Notes: generated by a model not told the origin, from the sequence alone. 64,000 nucleotides of DNA from Terracoccus luteus (GCF_003635045.1 NZ_RBXT01000001.1:2232001-2296000); one strand, 5' to 3'. Positions 9,104-18,838 are shown, counted from the first letter of the stretch. A program made the numbers and translations.

Positions 9104-9634
9104 GTGAGCTCGCAGCCGGTCATCGACCCCCTCTCCGTCGCCGCCCTCGACACCGAGCGCCACGTCGCCGCCGCGGGGTGGGACCAGCCCGCCCGGCTGT
9201 TCGCGCTCGTGCGTACCGCCGAGCTGCTGCGCCGTGAGCCCCAGCTCGAGGCCCAGATGGGTGCGTCCGACCGCGCCGAGGGCGCGCTGACCGCGATCGA
9301 GCAGGAGGGGCTGCCGACGACGACCTCGCTCGAGACCCTCCTCGGGCGACTGGCCTGGCCCGACGAGGTCGACGGCTGCGCCTTCGCCATCGAGCGCATG
9401 GTCGTGCCGCCGGAGGCCGAGCGCGACCTGCCCGCCCGCAGCGAGGCGGCCGTCGAGGCGCTCGCGAAGCACCCGGACCGCAAGGACGTCCGGCTGCTCG
9501 TCGCCGTGCTGCGCGACGGCAGCTCGATCTGCCTGCTGCGCCAGCGCGACCACGACTCCGACGACGCCGTCGCGACGGGCAAGGACATCGCCCCCGGCAT
9601 CGTCGAGGCGCTGCGGGCCAGCCTCACCCCCTGA
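9104..9634 (+). CDS. PPA1309-like conserved actinobacterial protein
   Basis: A 176-residue soluble protein that resembles the PPA1309 family, whose function is not established. Recognisable pieces are the N-terminal helix ALDTERHVAAAGWDQPARLF, the middle WPDEVDGCAFAIERM and the C-terminal VRLLVAVLRDGSSICLLRQR followed by an Asp-rich loop. There is no signal peptide, membrane span or catalytic motif. GTG at 9104 is preferred over GTG 9086 because the intervening six codons have no family character. The gene is divergent from UPF0182 across about 245 bp, in which I see no clear promoter. Confidence 0.75.
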   Translation: MSSQPVIDPLSVAALDTERHVAAAGWDQPARLFALVRTAELLRREPQLEAQMGASDRAEGALTAIEQEGLPTTTSLETLLGRLAWPDEVDGCAFAIERMVVPPEAERDLPARSEAAVEALAKHPDRKDVRLLVAVLRDGSSICLLRQRDHDSDDAVATGKDIAPGIVEALRASLTP

Positions 9635-9709
9635 CGGGTCCTGCCCCCCTGCGGTCGCCCGCGCCCGCCTCGACCAGGCTGCGGCTCAGCCGCTCAGCAG
9701 CGCGGTGGC

Positions 9710-10849
9710 TCAGCAGCGCGGCAGCGCGCCCGTGTCGCCCTTCGCGATGGCCTCGACCGCGGCCCGCCCCTGGTCGAACGTCGAGACCTTGAAGACCTCC
9801 AGCCCGTCGGGGACGTTGCCGACGACCTCGTCGCAGTTGTCGGCGGGGGCGAGGAAGAAGTCGGCGCCGCCGTCGCGCGCCCCGGCCATCTTCTGCTTGA
9901 TGCCGCCGATGGGGCCCACGTCGGCGGCGTCGTCGATCGTCCCGGTCCCGGCGATGCGTCGGTCACCGGTGAGGGAGCCCTCGGTGAGCTTGTCGTAGAT
10001 GCCGAGCGAGAACATCAGGCCCGCCGAGGGTCCGCCGACGGCGCCGGCGTTGATCGTCACCGTGGCAGGGAAGTCGTGGTCGAGCCGCAGGAAGGTGCCG
10101 AGCGCGGTGCGACCGTTCTGGCCGGCCACGGTCGTCACCTTCGCCTGCACGCGCTCGCCGCCCTTGCCGCCCCGGGTGACGACGACGTCGACCGGCTGCC
10201 CGACCTCGACCTTCTGCAGGCCGTCCACGACGTCCTGCGCCTGCCGCACGTCGACGCCGGCGACGCTGACGAAGCGGTCGCCCGCCCGCAGGATGCCCTT
10301 GGCCTTCGAGTCGGAGGTCAGCCCCGCCACGGTGATGTAGGTCGGGACGTCCTGCCCGATCGCCCGCAGCGCCACGGCGGTGGCCTCCTGCTGCGAGCCC
10401 TCCATCTGCACCGAGTTCTCCTCGGCGATCTGCTCCTGGGTCGCCTGGGGGTCGAAGACCTCGTCGACGGGCTGTACGTCGCGGGCCGGGTCGACCCACG
10501 CCCCGAGCACGTCCCAGAGGTCGACGGGATAGCCGGGGCCACCGGCGATGCTCACGGTGGTGAAGTCGAGCGCGCCGTCGGTCGGGTAGGTCGGCAGGCC
10601 CGAGACCGCGATGAGCGGCACCTGCTTGCCGTCCTGCTCCTGCGTGCCCAAGGTGTCGACGATCGGCCCGGGGCTCGTCACCGCGTAGGGCAGGTGCACG
10701 AGCGAGCCGGCCACGAGCACGACCAGGGCCGCGAAGAAGGCGCCGAGGGTGACCTTGTTGGCCCGGCTGAGCCGGGTGTCCTCGGGCGCCGAGGAGGCGT
10801 CACCGCCAGGGGTCGCCGGGTCGAGGTCGCGCCGGATGGTGCGCCTCAC
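9710..10849 (-). CDS. YlbL-like secreted PDZ domain / Lon-type (S16) serine protease
   Basis: A 379-residue protein with a short cytoplasmic N-terminus, one membrane anchor (VTLGAFFAALVVLVAGSLVHL, about 31-51), an extracytoplasmic PDZ domain (about 175-240) and a C-terminal Lon protease domain. The Ser of GPSAGLMFSLGI and the Lys of GPIGGIKQKM form the expected Ser-Lys dyad. Homologues (YlbL in Bacillus, Rv3194c) are thought to degrade envelope or division-related proteins. GTG at 10849 overlaps the moaE stop (GTGA). The open frame extends far upstream but through moaE and beyond without homology. The product is probably active at the outer face of the membrane. Confidence 0.85.
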   Translation of the reverse strand: MRRTIRRDLDPATPGGDASSAPEDTRLSRANKVTLGAFFAALVVLVAGSLVHLPYAVTSPGPIVDTLGTQEQDGKQVPLIAVSGLPTYPTDGALDFTTVSIAGGPGYPVDLWDVLGAWVDPARDVQPVDEVFDPQATQEQIAEENSVQMEGSQQEATAVALRAIGQDVPTYITVAGLTSDSKAKGILRAGDRFVSVAGVDVRQAQDVVDGLQKVEVGQPVDVVVTRGGKGGERVQAKVTTVAGQNGRTALGTFLRLDHDFPATVTINAGAVGGPSAGLMFSLGIYDKLTEGSLTGDRRIAGTGTIDDAADVGPIGGIKQKMAGARDGGADFFLAPADNCDEVVGNVPDGLEVFKVSTFDQGRAAVEAIAKGDTGALPRC

Positions 10850-11289
10850 GGCAGGCCGACCCACTCGTCCGCCCCGTCGGCGAAGCGCTGGTGCTTCCAG
10901 ATCGGCACGGTGGCCTTGAACTCGTCGATGAGCTCGCGGCAGACGTCGAAGGCCTCGCCGCGGTGGTGGGCGCTGACCCCGACGACGACGGCGACGTCCC
11001 CGACCTCGAGGTGTCCGGTGCGGTGCACGACGCCGATGCGCACGCTGCGCCCGTCGGCGGCCAGCCGGTCCGCGAGGGCGCGCGCGGTCTCGGCGGCCTG
11101 CGGGTGCGCGGAGTAGTCGAGGTGGGCCACGACGTCGGGCTCGCCGTCCTCCCTGCCGTCGTGGTCGCGCACGGTGCCGACGAAGAGGCAGATGCCGCCG
11201 GCCGTGGGGTCCGAGACGCTGTGGAGCACCTCGTCGACGGACAACGGGGTCTCTCGGATCTCGGCCAGCACGACGGTCACGTGCGTCAT
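10846..11289 (-). CDS. moaE: MoaE, molybdopterin synthase catalytic subunit
   Basis: A 147-residue large subunit of molybdopterin synthase, which inserts sulfur from MoaD thiocarboxylate into precursor Z. Diagnostic segments are GGICLFVGTVRDHDG, the His-Arg-x-Gly loop (VVHRTGHLEVGD) and the C-terminal catalytic Lys region ATVPIWKHQRF. ATG 11289 is selected; the open frame runs 12 codons further without homology. No moaD lies beside it. MoeZ at 34836-36017, which can activate MoaD-like proteins, is in the same window. The stop overlaps the downstream protease start, giving a two-gene unit. Confidence 0.93.
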   Translation of the reverse strand: MTHVTVVLAEIRETPLSVDEVLHSVSDPTAGGICLFVGTVRDHDGREDGEPDVVAHLDYSAHPQAAETARALADRLAADGRSVRIGVVHRTGHLEVGDVAVVVGVSAHHRGEAFDVCRELIDEFKATVPIWKHQRFADGADEWVGLP

Positions 11290-11498
11290 CGTATGTGGCC
11301 GGCCTCGGCGACCACGCGGTGTCACCCGGTGTCACCCCGGTGTCACCCCGGACTCGATGCGGACCCGACGTGGGCGCGACGCGGGGGCACCTCGCCCGGA
11401 TGCCGGTCGGCCGCGTCCCGAGGGAACCAAACGGCCGCCCCCGTGGTTGTCTTGGACAGGCCACAGGCCGGCACCACCACTTCAGCCAGGAGCATCCC

Positions 11499-13264
<1,766 letters not shown>

Positions 13265-13268
<4 letters not shown>

Positions 13269-13888
13269 CCACGACCCCACCGGGCGGGCCGACCGGCTTC
13301 GCCCGGCTGCACACCGACGCCCTCGAGCGGCTCACCGCCTGGGCCCCGCCCGACGACCGGCAGGCAGGCCTGCGTGACGAGTTCGTCGCCCACCTGAGGG
13401 CCCATCCCGACGCCATGAGCAAGCAGGGCCCGCCGGCGCACCTCACCGGCAGCGTCCTCGTGCTCGACCCCACCGGCGAGCACGCCCTGCTCACCCTCCA
13501 CCGCCGGGCCCGGCGCTGGTTCCAGCTCGGGGGCCACTACGAGGCCGGTGACGCGAACGTGCTCGCCGCCGCGACGCGGGAGGCCCGCGAGGAGTCAGGC
13601 CTGCCCCACGTCACGCCGCTGCCGCAGGTCGCCCAGCTGGACCGTCACGTGCTCGCCGGCGACTTCGGCACGTGCCACGAGCACCTCGACGTGCGCTTCG
13701 TCGCCGTCGCGGGCCCCGGCGCCCAGGCCGTCGTCAGCGACGAGTCGCTCGACCTGCGCTGGTGGCCGGTCGACGCGCTGCCCGAGGACAGCCGCGACGA
13801 GCTGGCGCCGCTCGTCGCAGCCGGGCGGCGTCTGCTGGCCGGCGCCGCGACGGCCCCGTCGTCAGTCGTCGCCGATGGCCAGGCCTGA
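13265..13888 (+). CDS. Nudix hydrolase
   Basis: A 207-residue Nudix enzyme expected to hydrolyse a nucleoside diphosphate linked to another moiety. The Nudix box is GGHYEAGDANVLAAATREAR followed by EESG, with the REAREESG helix intact and the first acidic position in the G-D variant common in actinobacteria. An N-terminal helical part (about 1-55) precedes the fold, and WFQLGGHYE and LRWWPVDALP flank it as usual. GTG 13265 overlaps the DUF2342 stop. Its 3' end overlaps the convergent metallopeptidase gene by 27 bp. The substrate is not predictable. Confidence 0.88.
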
Positions 13889-14413
13889 CGCCGCCGACAC
13901 CCCCTGGAGGTAGCCACGGGCCCGCTCGAGGCGCGGGTAGCCCTGCAGCCGCGCCCAGAAGGCGGGGCCGTGGCCCGGTTCGAGCAGGTGCGCCAGCTCG
14001 TGCAGCAGCACGTAGTCGACGACCCAGCCGGGCATGCTGCGCAACGTGTCGGACAGCCGGATGGAGCGGTCGCCCGGGGTGCACGACCCCCACCGCGTCG
14101 TCATCGTCGAGACCCACCGCACCGACGCCGGCACCGCTGTGCCACTGAGGAACTCACGTGACAGCTCGAGCGCACGACGGTGCAGGTCGTCGTCGGTGCG
14201 CGAGCGCCGCTGCTCGGAGGCGGACACCCGCTGCACCATCGTGCGCAGCCACCGCCCCTCCTCCGCCCGGCTCATGCGGGCGGGCACGAGCACGACGAGC
14301 CGCCCCTCGTGGCGGTAGGCCGAGACGGTGCGCCGGCGCCGGGCACTGCGACGCACCTCGACGTCGACGCCGTCGACGACGGTGCGCTCGACGGCATCCT
14401 TCGCGGTGGGCAT
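13862..14413 (-). CDS. YgjP-like (M48/DUF45) zinc metallopeptidase domain protein
   Basis: A 183-residue protein with the zinc-binding motif HELAHLLEPGHGPAFW (about 140-155), which supplies HExxH plus the third His. The preceding TRWGSCTPGDRSIRLSDTLR is the characteristic YgjP/UPF0758-type WGSC segment. A basic N-terminal part (EVRRSARRRRTVSAYRHEG) forms the family beta hairpin. ATG 14413 is chosen over an extension of 26 codons that lacks homology. The gene converges on the Nudix gene with overlapping ends. Such proteins are found beside restriction systems and in housekeeping contexts; physiological substrates are unknown. Confidence 0.85.
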   Translation of the reverse strand: MPTAKDAVERTVVDGVDVEVRRSARRRRTVSAYRHEGRLVVLVPARMSRAEEGRWLRTMVQRVSASEQRRSRTDDDLHRRALELSREFLSGTAVPASVRWVSTMTTRWGSCTPGDRSIRLSDTLRSMPGWVVDYVLLHELAHLLEPGHGPAFWARLQGYPRLERARGYLQGVSAASGLAIGDD

Positions 14414-14574
14414 GAGTGAAGGGTAGGCGCCGGGGCCGACACCGCCGGGAGGCCGTGCACAGGGCCGCGCCGTGCTCACGACACGGGGCACCGGCGTGAG
14501 TTCGTGCTCAGCGTGCTCTAGGGTGATCGGAGCCTAGGCGCCCGTCGGATGGGTGCCAGCATCGAGGAGACACA

Positions 14575-14736
14575 ATGGCCGACGAGACCTACAAGGGCGA
14601 GTTCTACTGCGTCAAGTGCAAGGAGAAGCGCGAGGCCGAGGGCAAGGTTGTCGTGTCCGACAACGGCCGTCGCATGGCCAAGGGCCAGTGCCCCGTGTGC
14701 GGCACCAACCTCAACCGCATCCTGGGCAAGGCCTGA
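14575..14736 (+). CDS. DUF5679 small zinc-ribbon protein
   Basis: A 53-residue protein with two CxxC pairs: Cys-Val-Lys-Cys (residues 12-15) and Cys-Pro-Val-Cys (39-42). These are separated by a charged beta hairpin, giving a treble-clef or zinc-ribbon fold. ATG 14575 follows a GAGGAGA ribosome site at good spacing. It closely resembles the DUF5679 family, whose members are short actinobacterial proteins of unknown role. It is followed by a strong terminator, so it is probably monocistronic. The next gene encodes an E1/TOMM-like protein, but nothing in the sequence shows this ribbon to be its substrate. Confidence 0.88.
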   Translation: MADETYKGEFYCVKCKEKREAEGKVVVSDNGRRMAKGQCPVCGTNLNRILGKA

Positions 14737-14771
14737 CGGCCCCTCCGGCATCGCGGTAGCACCGCAGCCGA

Positions 14772-14807
14772 CGAGAGGGACGCGACCGACCGGTCGCGTC
14801 CCTCTCG
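14772..14807. terminator. Hairpin terminator after the DUF5679 gene
   Basis: Perfect 16-bp stem (14772-14787 with 14792-14807) and a GACC loop, 36 nt beyond the stop codon. Confidence 0.85.
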
Positions 14808-14909
14808 CACGTCCGGGGGCCTGTGGACGACGCCGTCCGACCGGCCACGCCCGATGGCAGCCTGTGCCCGGGGCGGCACGGCGACGGTGAGGGAGCAGGT
14901 GGTCATGCG

Positions 14910-15992
14910 ATGACCGATCGGATGCCGGGTGGCCGCCCCGGCGGGACGACGTCCCCGGCGTGGGCGCCCTCCCCCGGGAGCCGGGCGCACATCCCGGGCG
15001 GGCTTCGGCCCCTCGTGCGGGCACCCGGGGAGGTGCAGTTCGGCCTGACCGCCCGCGGGCCCATCGTCTCGGGCCTGACGACGGCCGAGATCGGGCTGCT
15101 CTCGCGGCTCGACGGGCGGCAGGCGGTCGCGGGCACGTTCCGCGACGCCGCCGACGCGGGGGTGGCGGCGGCGCGGTGGCACGAGCTGCTCGACCTGCTC
15201 CGGCGCCTCGAGGTGCTCCGGGTGGCGCCCGCCGACGACGGACCGCTGCCCGTCGGCATCGAGGGCGAGGGGCCGCTCGCCGACTCCGTGTCGCGGGCCC
15301 TGCGCCGCTCCGGCCTCGTCCCGGTGCCGTCCCGTCCCGGGGCCGCGCCCGCTCCCCCGGTCGAGCCGGCGCCCGTGCTCGTCGTCCTCGTCGGCTCCCC
15401 CGCGGTGGACCCCCGACGGGGCGACCCGTGGCTGGCCGCCGGCGTTCCGCACCTGCCGGTGTCTCCGGGCGGCGGCCACGCCACCGTCGGCCCGCTCGTC
15501 AGCGGGCGGCGCCAACCGTGCCTGTGGTGCCTGGACCGGCACCGCAGCGACCGGGACGCAGCGTGGCCGACCGTCATGGCGCAGGCCGCGACGCCGGCCC
15601 CGGCGTCTACCGGGGCACTGGGAGCGGTGGATCCACTCGCCCGCCCACCGGCATCCGGGCCGCCGCGTCACGCCGGCGTCCCTCCGGGCAGCGGCGACGT
15701 CGTCGACCCGGCCCTGGCCGACGTCGTGGCCGGCAGCGTGGCCGCCATCGCCCGCAGCCTCGTCGACGGCCACCGGCCCCCGCCCGGCGTCTCGGTCGAC
15801 GTCTGCCTGCCCTGGCCGCGGATGGACCACCGTCGCTGGCAGGTGCACCCCGCGTGCGACCGCCACGGGGCGGCCCCCGCCGACACCGACTCCGACCCCG
15901 ACTCCGACCCCGGCAGCACGGACGCGGCGCCGCCGGGGCTCGCGCGGCGGCAGCACCCGGTGGGGCGTGGACGCGCGCCGCACCTCGTCTAG
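14910..15992 (+). CDS. Rv3196-like E1/TOMM cyclodehydratase-like protein
   Basis: A 360-residue protein of the conserved whiB7 neighbourhood. An N-terminal winged-helix-like part (VQFGLTARGPIVSGLTTAEIGLL) resembles leader-peptide-recognising domains. A Rossmann-like stretch (VGIEGEGPLADSVSRALRRSGL, around 110-130) recalls the E1/ThiF nucleotide fold. The segment GRRQPCLWCLDRHRSDRDAAWP (about 200-220) is close to the PCLxCLDxHRxDRDPAWP signature of TOMM ocin-ThiF proteins. An Asp/Ser repeat lies near the end. No peptide-maturation partners are nearby, so a RiPP role is unproven. ATG 14910 has an AGGTGG ribosome site. It may be cotranscribed with the UbiB-type gene 42 bp later. Confidence 0.6.
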   Translation: MTDRMPGGRPGGTTSPAWAPSPGSRAHIPGGLRPLVRAPGEVQFGLTARGPIVSGLTTAEIGLLSRLDGRQAVAGTFRDAADAGVAAARWHELLDLLRRLEVLRVAPADDGPLPVGIEGEGPLADSVSRALRRSGLVPVPSRPGAAPAPPVEPAPVLVVLVGSPAVDPRRGDPWLAAGVPHLPVSPGGGHATVGPLVSGRRQPCLWCLDRHRSDRDAAWPTVMAQAATPAPASTGALGAVDPLARPPASGPPRHAGVPPGSGDVVDPALADVVAGSVAAIARSLVDGHRPPPGVSVDVCLPWPRMDHRRWQVHPACDRHGAAPADTDSDPDSDPGSTDAAPPGLARRQHPVGRGRAPHLV

Positions 15993-16034
15993 AGTCGAGA
16001 GGGAGCACGACCGAGCCGACGAGGAGGTGACGCC

Positions 16035-17360
16035 ATGACGGATCTGCCCCGCAAGGCCGTCGTCCGCAGCGCGCGTCTCGCCAGCGTCCCACTCGGCCTC
16101 GCCGGCCGCACCGCGCTCGGCTTCGGCAAGCGCATCGGGGGCAAGCCGGCCGAGGTCGTCGCCGCCGAGCTGCAGGCCCGCACGGCGCAGCAGCTCTTCC
16201 AGGTGCTCGGCGAGCTCAAGGGCGGGGCGATGAAGTTCGGCCAGGCCCTGTCGATCTTCGAGGCCGCCTTCCCCGAGGAGATGGCCGGCCCCTACCGCGC
16301 CATGCTCACCAAGCTGCAGGACAGCGCGCCGCCGATGCCGGTCGCCTCGGTCCACGGCGTGCTCCGGGCCGAGCTCGGGTCCTCCTGGCGCAGCCGGTTC
16401 ACCGCCTTCGACGACCAGCCCGTGGCGTCCGCCTCGATCGGCCAGGTGCACCGCGGTGTGTGGGCCGACGGGCGCGAGGTCGCCGTCAAGATCCAGTACC
16501 CGGGCGCCGGCGCGGCCCTCATGAGCGACATCAAGCAGCTGTCGCGGGTGGCCAAGGTGGCGACCTCGTGGGTGCCCGGCATCGAGATCGGCCCGATCCT
16601 CGACGAGCTGCGCGAGCGGATGGCCGAGGAGCTCGACTACCGCCTCGAGGCGAGCTCGCAGGAGACGTTCGCCACGGCGTTCGACGACGACCCCGACTTC
16701 GCGGTCGCCCACGTGCTCGAGGGCACCGAGCACGTCATCGTGTCGGAGTGGATGGACGGCGTCCCGCTCTCGCGCATCATCACCGACGGCGACCAGCAGC
16801 AGCGTGACGACGCGAGCTCGCTCTACCTCGAGTTCCTCCTCGCCGGCCCGGCCGAGACGGGTCTGCTGCACGCCGACCCGCACCCCGGCAACTTCCGCAT
16901 GCTGCCCGACGGCCGCCTCGGCATCATCGACTTCGGCGCCGTCAACCGGCTCCCCGACGGGATGCCGCCGGAGATCGGCCGGCTGCTCACCCTCGGGCTG
17001 GAGGGCGGGGCCGACGGGGTGCTCGCCGGCCTGCGCGAGATCGGCTTCGTCCGCGAGCGCATCGACCTCGAGCCGGAGCGGCTGCTCGACTACCTCGAGC
17101 CCTTCCTCGCCCCGTTCCGCACCGACGAGTTCACCTTCAGCCGCGACTGGCTGCGGGGCGTCTTCGCCCACATCAACGACCCGCGGCAGCCGAACTACGC
17201 CGTCGCGTACAAGCTGAACCTGCCGCCCGAGTACGTCCTCATCCACCGGGTGTGGGGCGGCGGCATCGGGGTGCTCAGCCAGCTGGGCGGCACCGTGCGC
17301 GGGCGTGAGATCGTCGACGCGCTCCTGCCGGGAGCCGACCTGCCGCCCGTCGAGGCCTGA
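16035..17360 (+). CDS. ABC1/UbiB (AarF) family atypical kinase
   Basis: A 441-residue UbiB-family protein, a protein-kinase-like fold with ATPase activity in characterised members. The N-terminal KxGQ motif appears as LKGGAMKFGQALS (about 57-69). The Ala-rich nucleotide loop is PVASASIGQVHRG, the VAIK-type Lys is in VAVKIQYPG, and the catalytic/metal motifs are LHADPHPGNF and GIIDFGAVN. No C-terminal membrane span is evident. GAGGAGGTGA precedes the ATG at ideal spacing. The mycobacterial counterpart Rv3197 also lies next to whiB7. A link to antibiotic tolerance or lipid-quinone homeostasis is inference. Confidence 0.9.
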   Translation: MTDLPRKAVVRSARLASVPLGLAGRTALGFGKRIGGKPAEVVAAELQARTAQQLFQVLGELKGGAMKFGQALSIFEAAFPEEMAGPYRAMLTKLQDSAPPMPVASVHGVLRAELGSSWRSRFTAFDDQPVASASIGQVHRGVWADGREVAVKIQYPGAGAALMSDIKQLSRVAKVATSWVPGIEIGPILDELRERMAEELDYRLEASSQETFATAFDDDPDFAVAHVLEGTEHVIVSEWMDGVPLSRIITDGDQQQRDDASSLYLEFLLAGPAETGLLHADPHPGNFRMLPDGRLGIIDFGAVNRLPDGMPPEIGRLLTLGLEGGADGVLAGLREIGFVRERIDLEPERLLDYLEPFLAPFRTDEFTFSRDWLRGVFAHINDPRQPNYAVAYKLNLPPEYVLIHRVWGGGIGVLSQLGGTVRGREIVDALLPGADLPPVEA

Positions 17361-17405
17361 GGCGGGCCGCGGCGGGAGCCGCCGACCGACCCCGGACAGG
17401 CGAAA

Positions 17406-17433
17406 CCGCGGGTGACGTGCGCGTCACCCGCGG
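17406..17433. terminator. Bidirectional hairpin between the UbiB-type gene and the whiB7 unit
   Basis: Perfect 12-bp stem (17406-17417 with 17422-17433), TGCG loop, between converging transcripts. Between it and the 43-codon ORF (17434-17537) I see no further feature. Confidence 0.75.
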
Positions 17434-17537
17434 CTGCCTCACTGCGTCCTGCTGTCGTTCCTGGGCTGGTTCCTGCCGTGCTTCCTGTCGTACTCCCTGT
17501 GGTGGGTGGGCGGCGGCGCCGTCCCTCCCGGGCTCGC

Positions 17538-17669
17538 TCAGTCGGCGTGTCGGCGACTGTCGCGGATCTGCAGGGCGATGAGCCTGGCACTGCGGCGAAC
17601 TCCGCTGCGGTCGTGCCGGCGGCGCTGTGCCTGGATCCGTTCGCGAGCCAGCATCTCGAGCTGGTTCAT
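17538..17669 (-). CDS. Small Arg-rich protein downstream of whiB7 (43 aa)
   Basis: A short ORF with ATG at 17669, preceded by AGGAGAA at 9 nt, ending TGA at 17538. The product begins M-N-Q-L-E-M-L-A-R-E-R and has two basic helices (RIQAQRRRHDRSGVRRSARL), with about 13 Arg in 43 residues. There is no Cys and no membrane span. It lies 115 bp downstream of whiB7 on the same strand with no obvious terminator between, so cotranscription is plausible. I recognise no family. The ribosome site and codon quality support a real gene; the function is unknown. Confidence 0.6.
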   Translation of the reverse strand: MNQLEMLARERIQAQRRRHDRSGVRRSARLIALQIRDSRRHAD

Positions 17670-17784
17670 GTCGTTCTCCTGGTCGTGGGTCGGATGCGGG
17701 CATCCGTGGGTGGTGGTGCGGGGTGGCCGTGGTCGTCGGGTCGGACCCGACCGGCCGGTGCGGTGTGCGCACGGTGGGCGGTCC

Positions 17785-18072
17785 TCAGGCCGCCACCGGG
17801 TGCTTGCGGGGGCGTCCCCGCGGCCGCTTGCGGGGCACGACGACGCCCTGGACGAGCAGCTGCCCGCCCCAGACGCCCCAGGGCTCCTGCCGCTCGAGCG
17901 CCCCGGCGAGGCACTGGGTCCGGGCGGGGCAGAGCCCGCACAACGTCTTGGCGAACTCGACGTCGTCGGGTCGCTCGGCGAACCAGAGCTCGGCGTCGTA
18001 GTCGCGGCACGGGATCGTCTCCCCGACCTGCTGCGCCTGGGTGCGCAGGTCGATCAGCTCGCTCAGCTGCAT
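17785..18072 (-). CDS. whiB7: WhiB7, Fe-S cluster transcription factor for intrinsic antibiotic resistance
   Basis: A 95-residue WhiB-like protein that binds sigma-A and activates resistance and redox genes on ribosome-targeting stress in characterised relatives. It has four cluster Cys (IPC, LCGLC, TQC), the turn EPWGVWGGQ, and a C-terminal AT-hook PRKRPRGRPRKHP, the mark of WhiB7 among WhiB proteins. ATG 18072 is fixed by a GGAGGTGAG ribosome site; a longer frame upstream contains leader sequence only. The gene lies about 670 nt downstream of an AT-rich promoter, with an ORF and a hairpin in between. This suggests transcription attenuation. Confidence 0.93.
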   Translation of the reverse strand: MQLSELIDLRTQAQQVGETIPCRDYDAELWFAERPDDVEFAKTLCGLCPARTQCLAGALERQEPWGVWGGQLLVQGVVVPRKRPRGRPRKHPVAA

Positions 18073-18285
18073 CGTTCTCACCTCCGTCTCGGGAGCGCCC
18101 GGTCGGGGCGCCACCTGTTCGCTCTCGGGCCGCAGACCCGCGCCGGTGTGGCGGGTCTCCGGGGTGCTGGTCTGGATGCGCGGGGTCATCTCGGGTCCTG
18201 GTCTGTCGGGCACCGTGCGGTGCGTCGGCTGTGCTGCTGGATGCGGTGGTGCTGCTCGGCGCCGGAGCGCCCCGGGACGACAGAA

Positions 18286-18320
18286 AGGCCGCGAGCCCGG
18301 TGATGTCGGGTTCGCGGCCT
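18286..18320 (-). terminator. Hairpin in the whiB7 leader: possible attenuator
   Basis: A 14-bp stem (18320-18307 pairing with 18299-18286, one G-T pair) with a 7-nt loop. On the minus strand it is followed by CCTTTCTGTC, the most pyrimidine-rich stretch in the leader. It stands 22 nt beyond the stop of the leader ORF and 214 nt before whiB7, where an attenuator would be expected. It could instead simply terminate the leader ORF. Two further short inverted repeats lie nearer whiB7 (18133-18157 and 18094-18110). Confidence 0.65.
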
Positions 18321-18341
18321 GGGGTGAGGCTCAGGTCTGGG

Positions 18342-18683
18342 TCAGACCGGGGGCCTCCCCGAGGGGGAGCGAACGACATCGGTGGCCATGAAGGCGGAGT
18401 AGGCGAGGGCCGAGACCTCTCCCGTGAACGGGACGGTGGCATCTCCCGTGAACGGGACGGTGGCATCGACGCGGACGCCGGCGGCGTCACGCGCGACGGC
18501 GCCGAGGACGCTGCCGAGACCCAGGCCGGTGTCCGTGGTGCTGCCCGTGATCGGGCCGGCGAAGGACACAGCGGTCCCCTGGGCCGGCACACGGACGGCT
18601 GCACGCAGGAGACGGCCGTCGACGCGCAGACGCGCGGAAGCAACGCAGCGGGCTGCGTTCTTCGTCATCGTGGTGCTGTCCAT
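18342..18683 (-). CDS. 113-codon leader ORF upstream of whiB7
   Basis: ATG 18683 is preceded by GAGGAGG at good spacing, so translation is likely. The product has a basic start (MTKNAARCVASARLRVDGRL), a small-residue-rich middle and a tandem octapeptide ATVPFTGD-ATVPFTGE caused by a 24-bp duplication. I know no family. It follows the AT-rich promoter and precedes the hairpin and whiB7, so it is either an unusually long regulatory uORF or a separate small gene sharing the promoter. In mycobacteria and Streptomyces, leader ORFs are known to control whiB7/wblC. Transfer of that mechanism here is inference. Confidence 0.5.
   Translation of the reverse strand: MDSTTMTKNAARCVASARLRVDGRLLRAAVRVPAQGTAVSFAGPITGSTTDTGLGLGSVLGAVARDAAGVRVDATVPFTGDATVPFTGEVSALAYSAFMATDVVRSPSGRPPV
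18419..18466. repeat. Two tandem 24-bp copies, each with a perfect palindrome
   Basis: Copy 1 is 18419-18442 and copy 2 is 18443-18466, identical. Each contains TCCCGTGAACGGGA (18420-18433 and 18444-18457), a 6-2-6 palindrome. The pair lies inside the leader ORF. A 24-bp spacing could suit cooperative binding by a dimeric regulator. Confidence 0.85.
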
Positions 18684-18753
18684 GTGGCCGACCTCCTCAC
18701 CGTGTCTCGTGGTCCCCCGGCGGTAGCCGATACCCCTGGGGCCTGTCCCGACA

Positions 18754-18813
18754 AGGGTAGGGGCCCCGCGTCAGGGGGGACAACCGATTTACGCGCCTTT
18801 TCCGAACTTTTTC
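18754..18813 (-). promoter_or_regulatory. Probable WhiB7-autoregulated promoter with AT-rich upstream element
   Basis: On the minus strand TTGTCC (18783-18778) and TACCCT (18759-18754) are separated by 18 bp. Just upstream, 18813-18787 is strikingly AT-rich for this genome (runs AGAAAAAG, GGAAAAGG, GTAAAT). WhiB7 promoters characteristically carry an AT-rich tract next to the -35 box, contacted by the AT-hook. A start near 18746 would give a leader of about 670 nt. Confidence 0.65.
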
Positions 18814-18838
18814 TGCGGCGACCCCACCGGTCCGCGAA

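Noticed and set aside
14553-14759. 68-codon frame over the DUF5679 gene
   Set aside because: Out of frame with the double-CxxC protein that has the good ribosome site.
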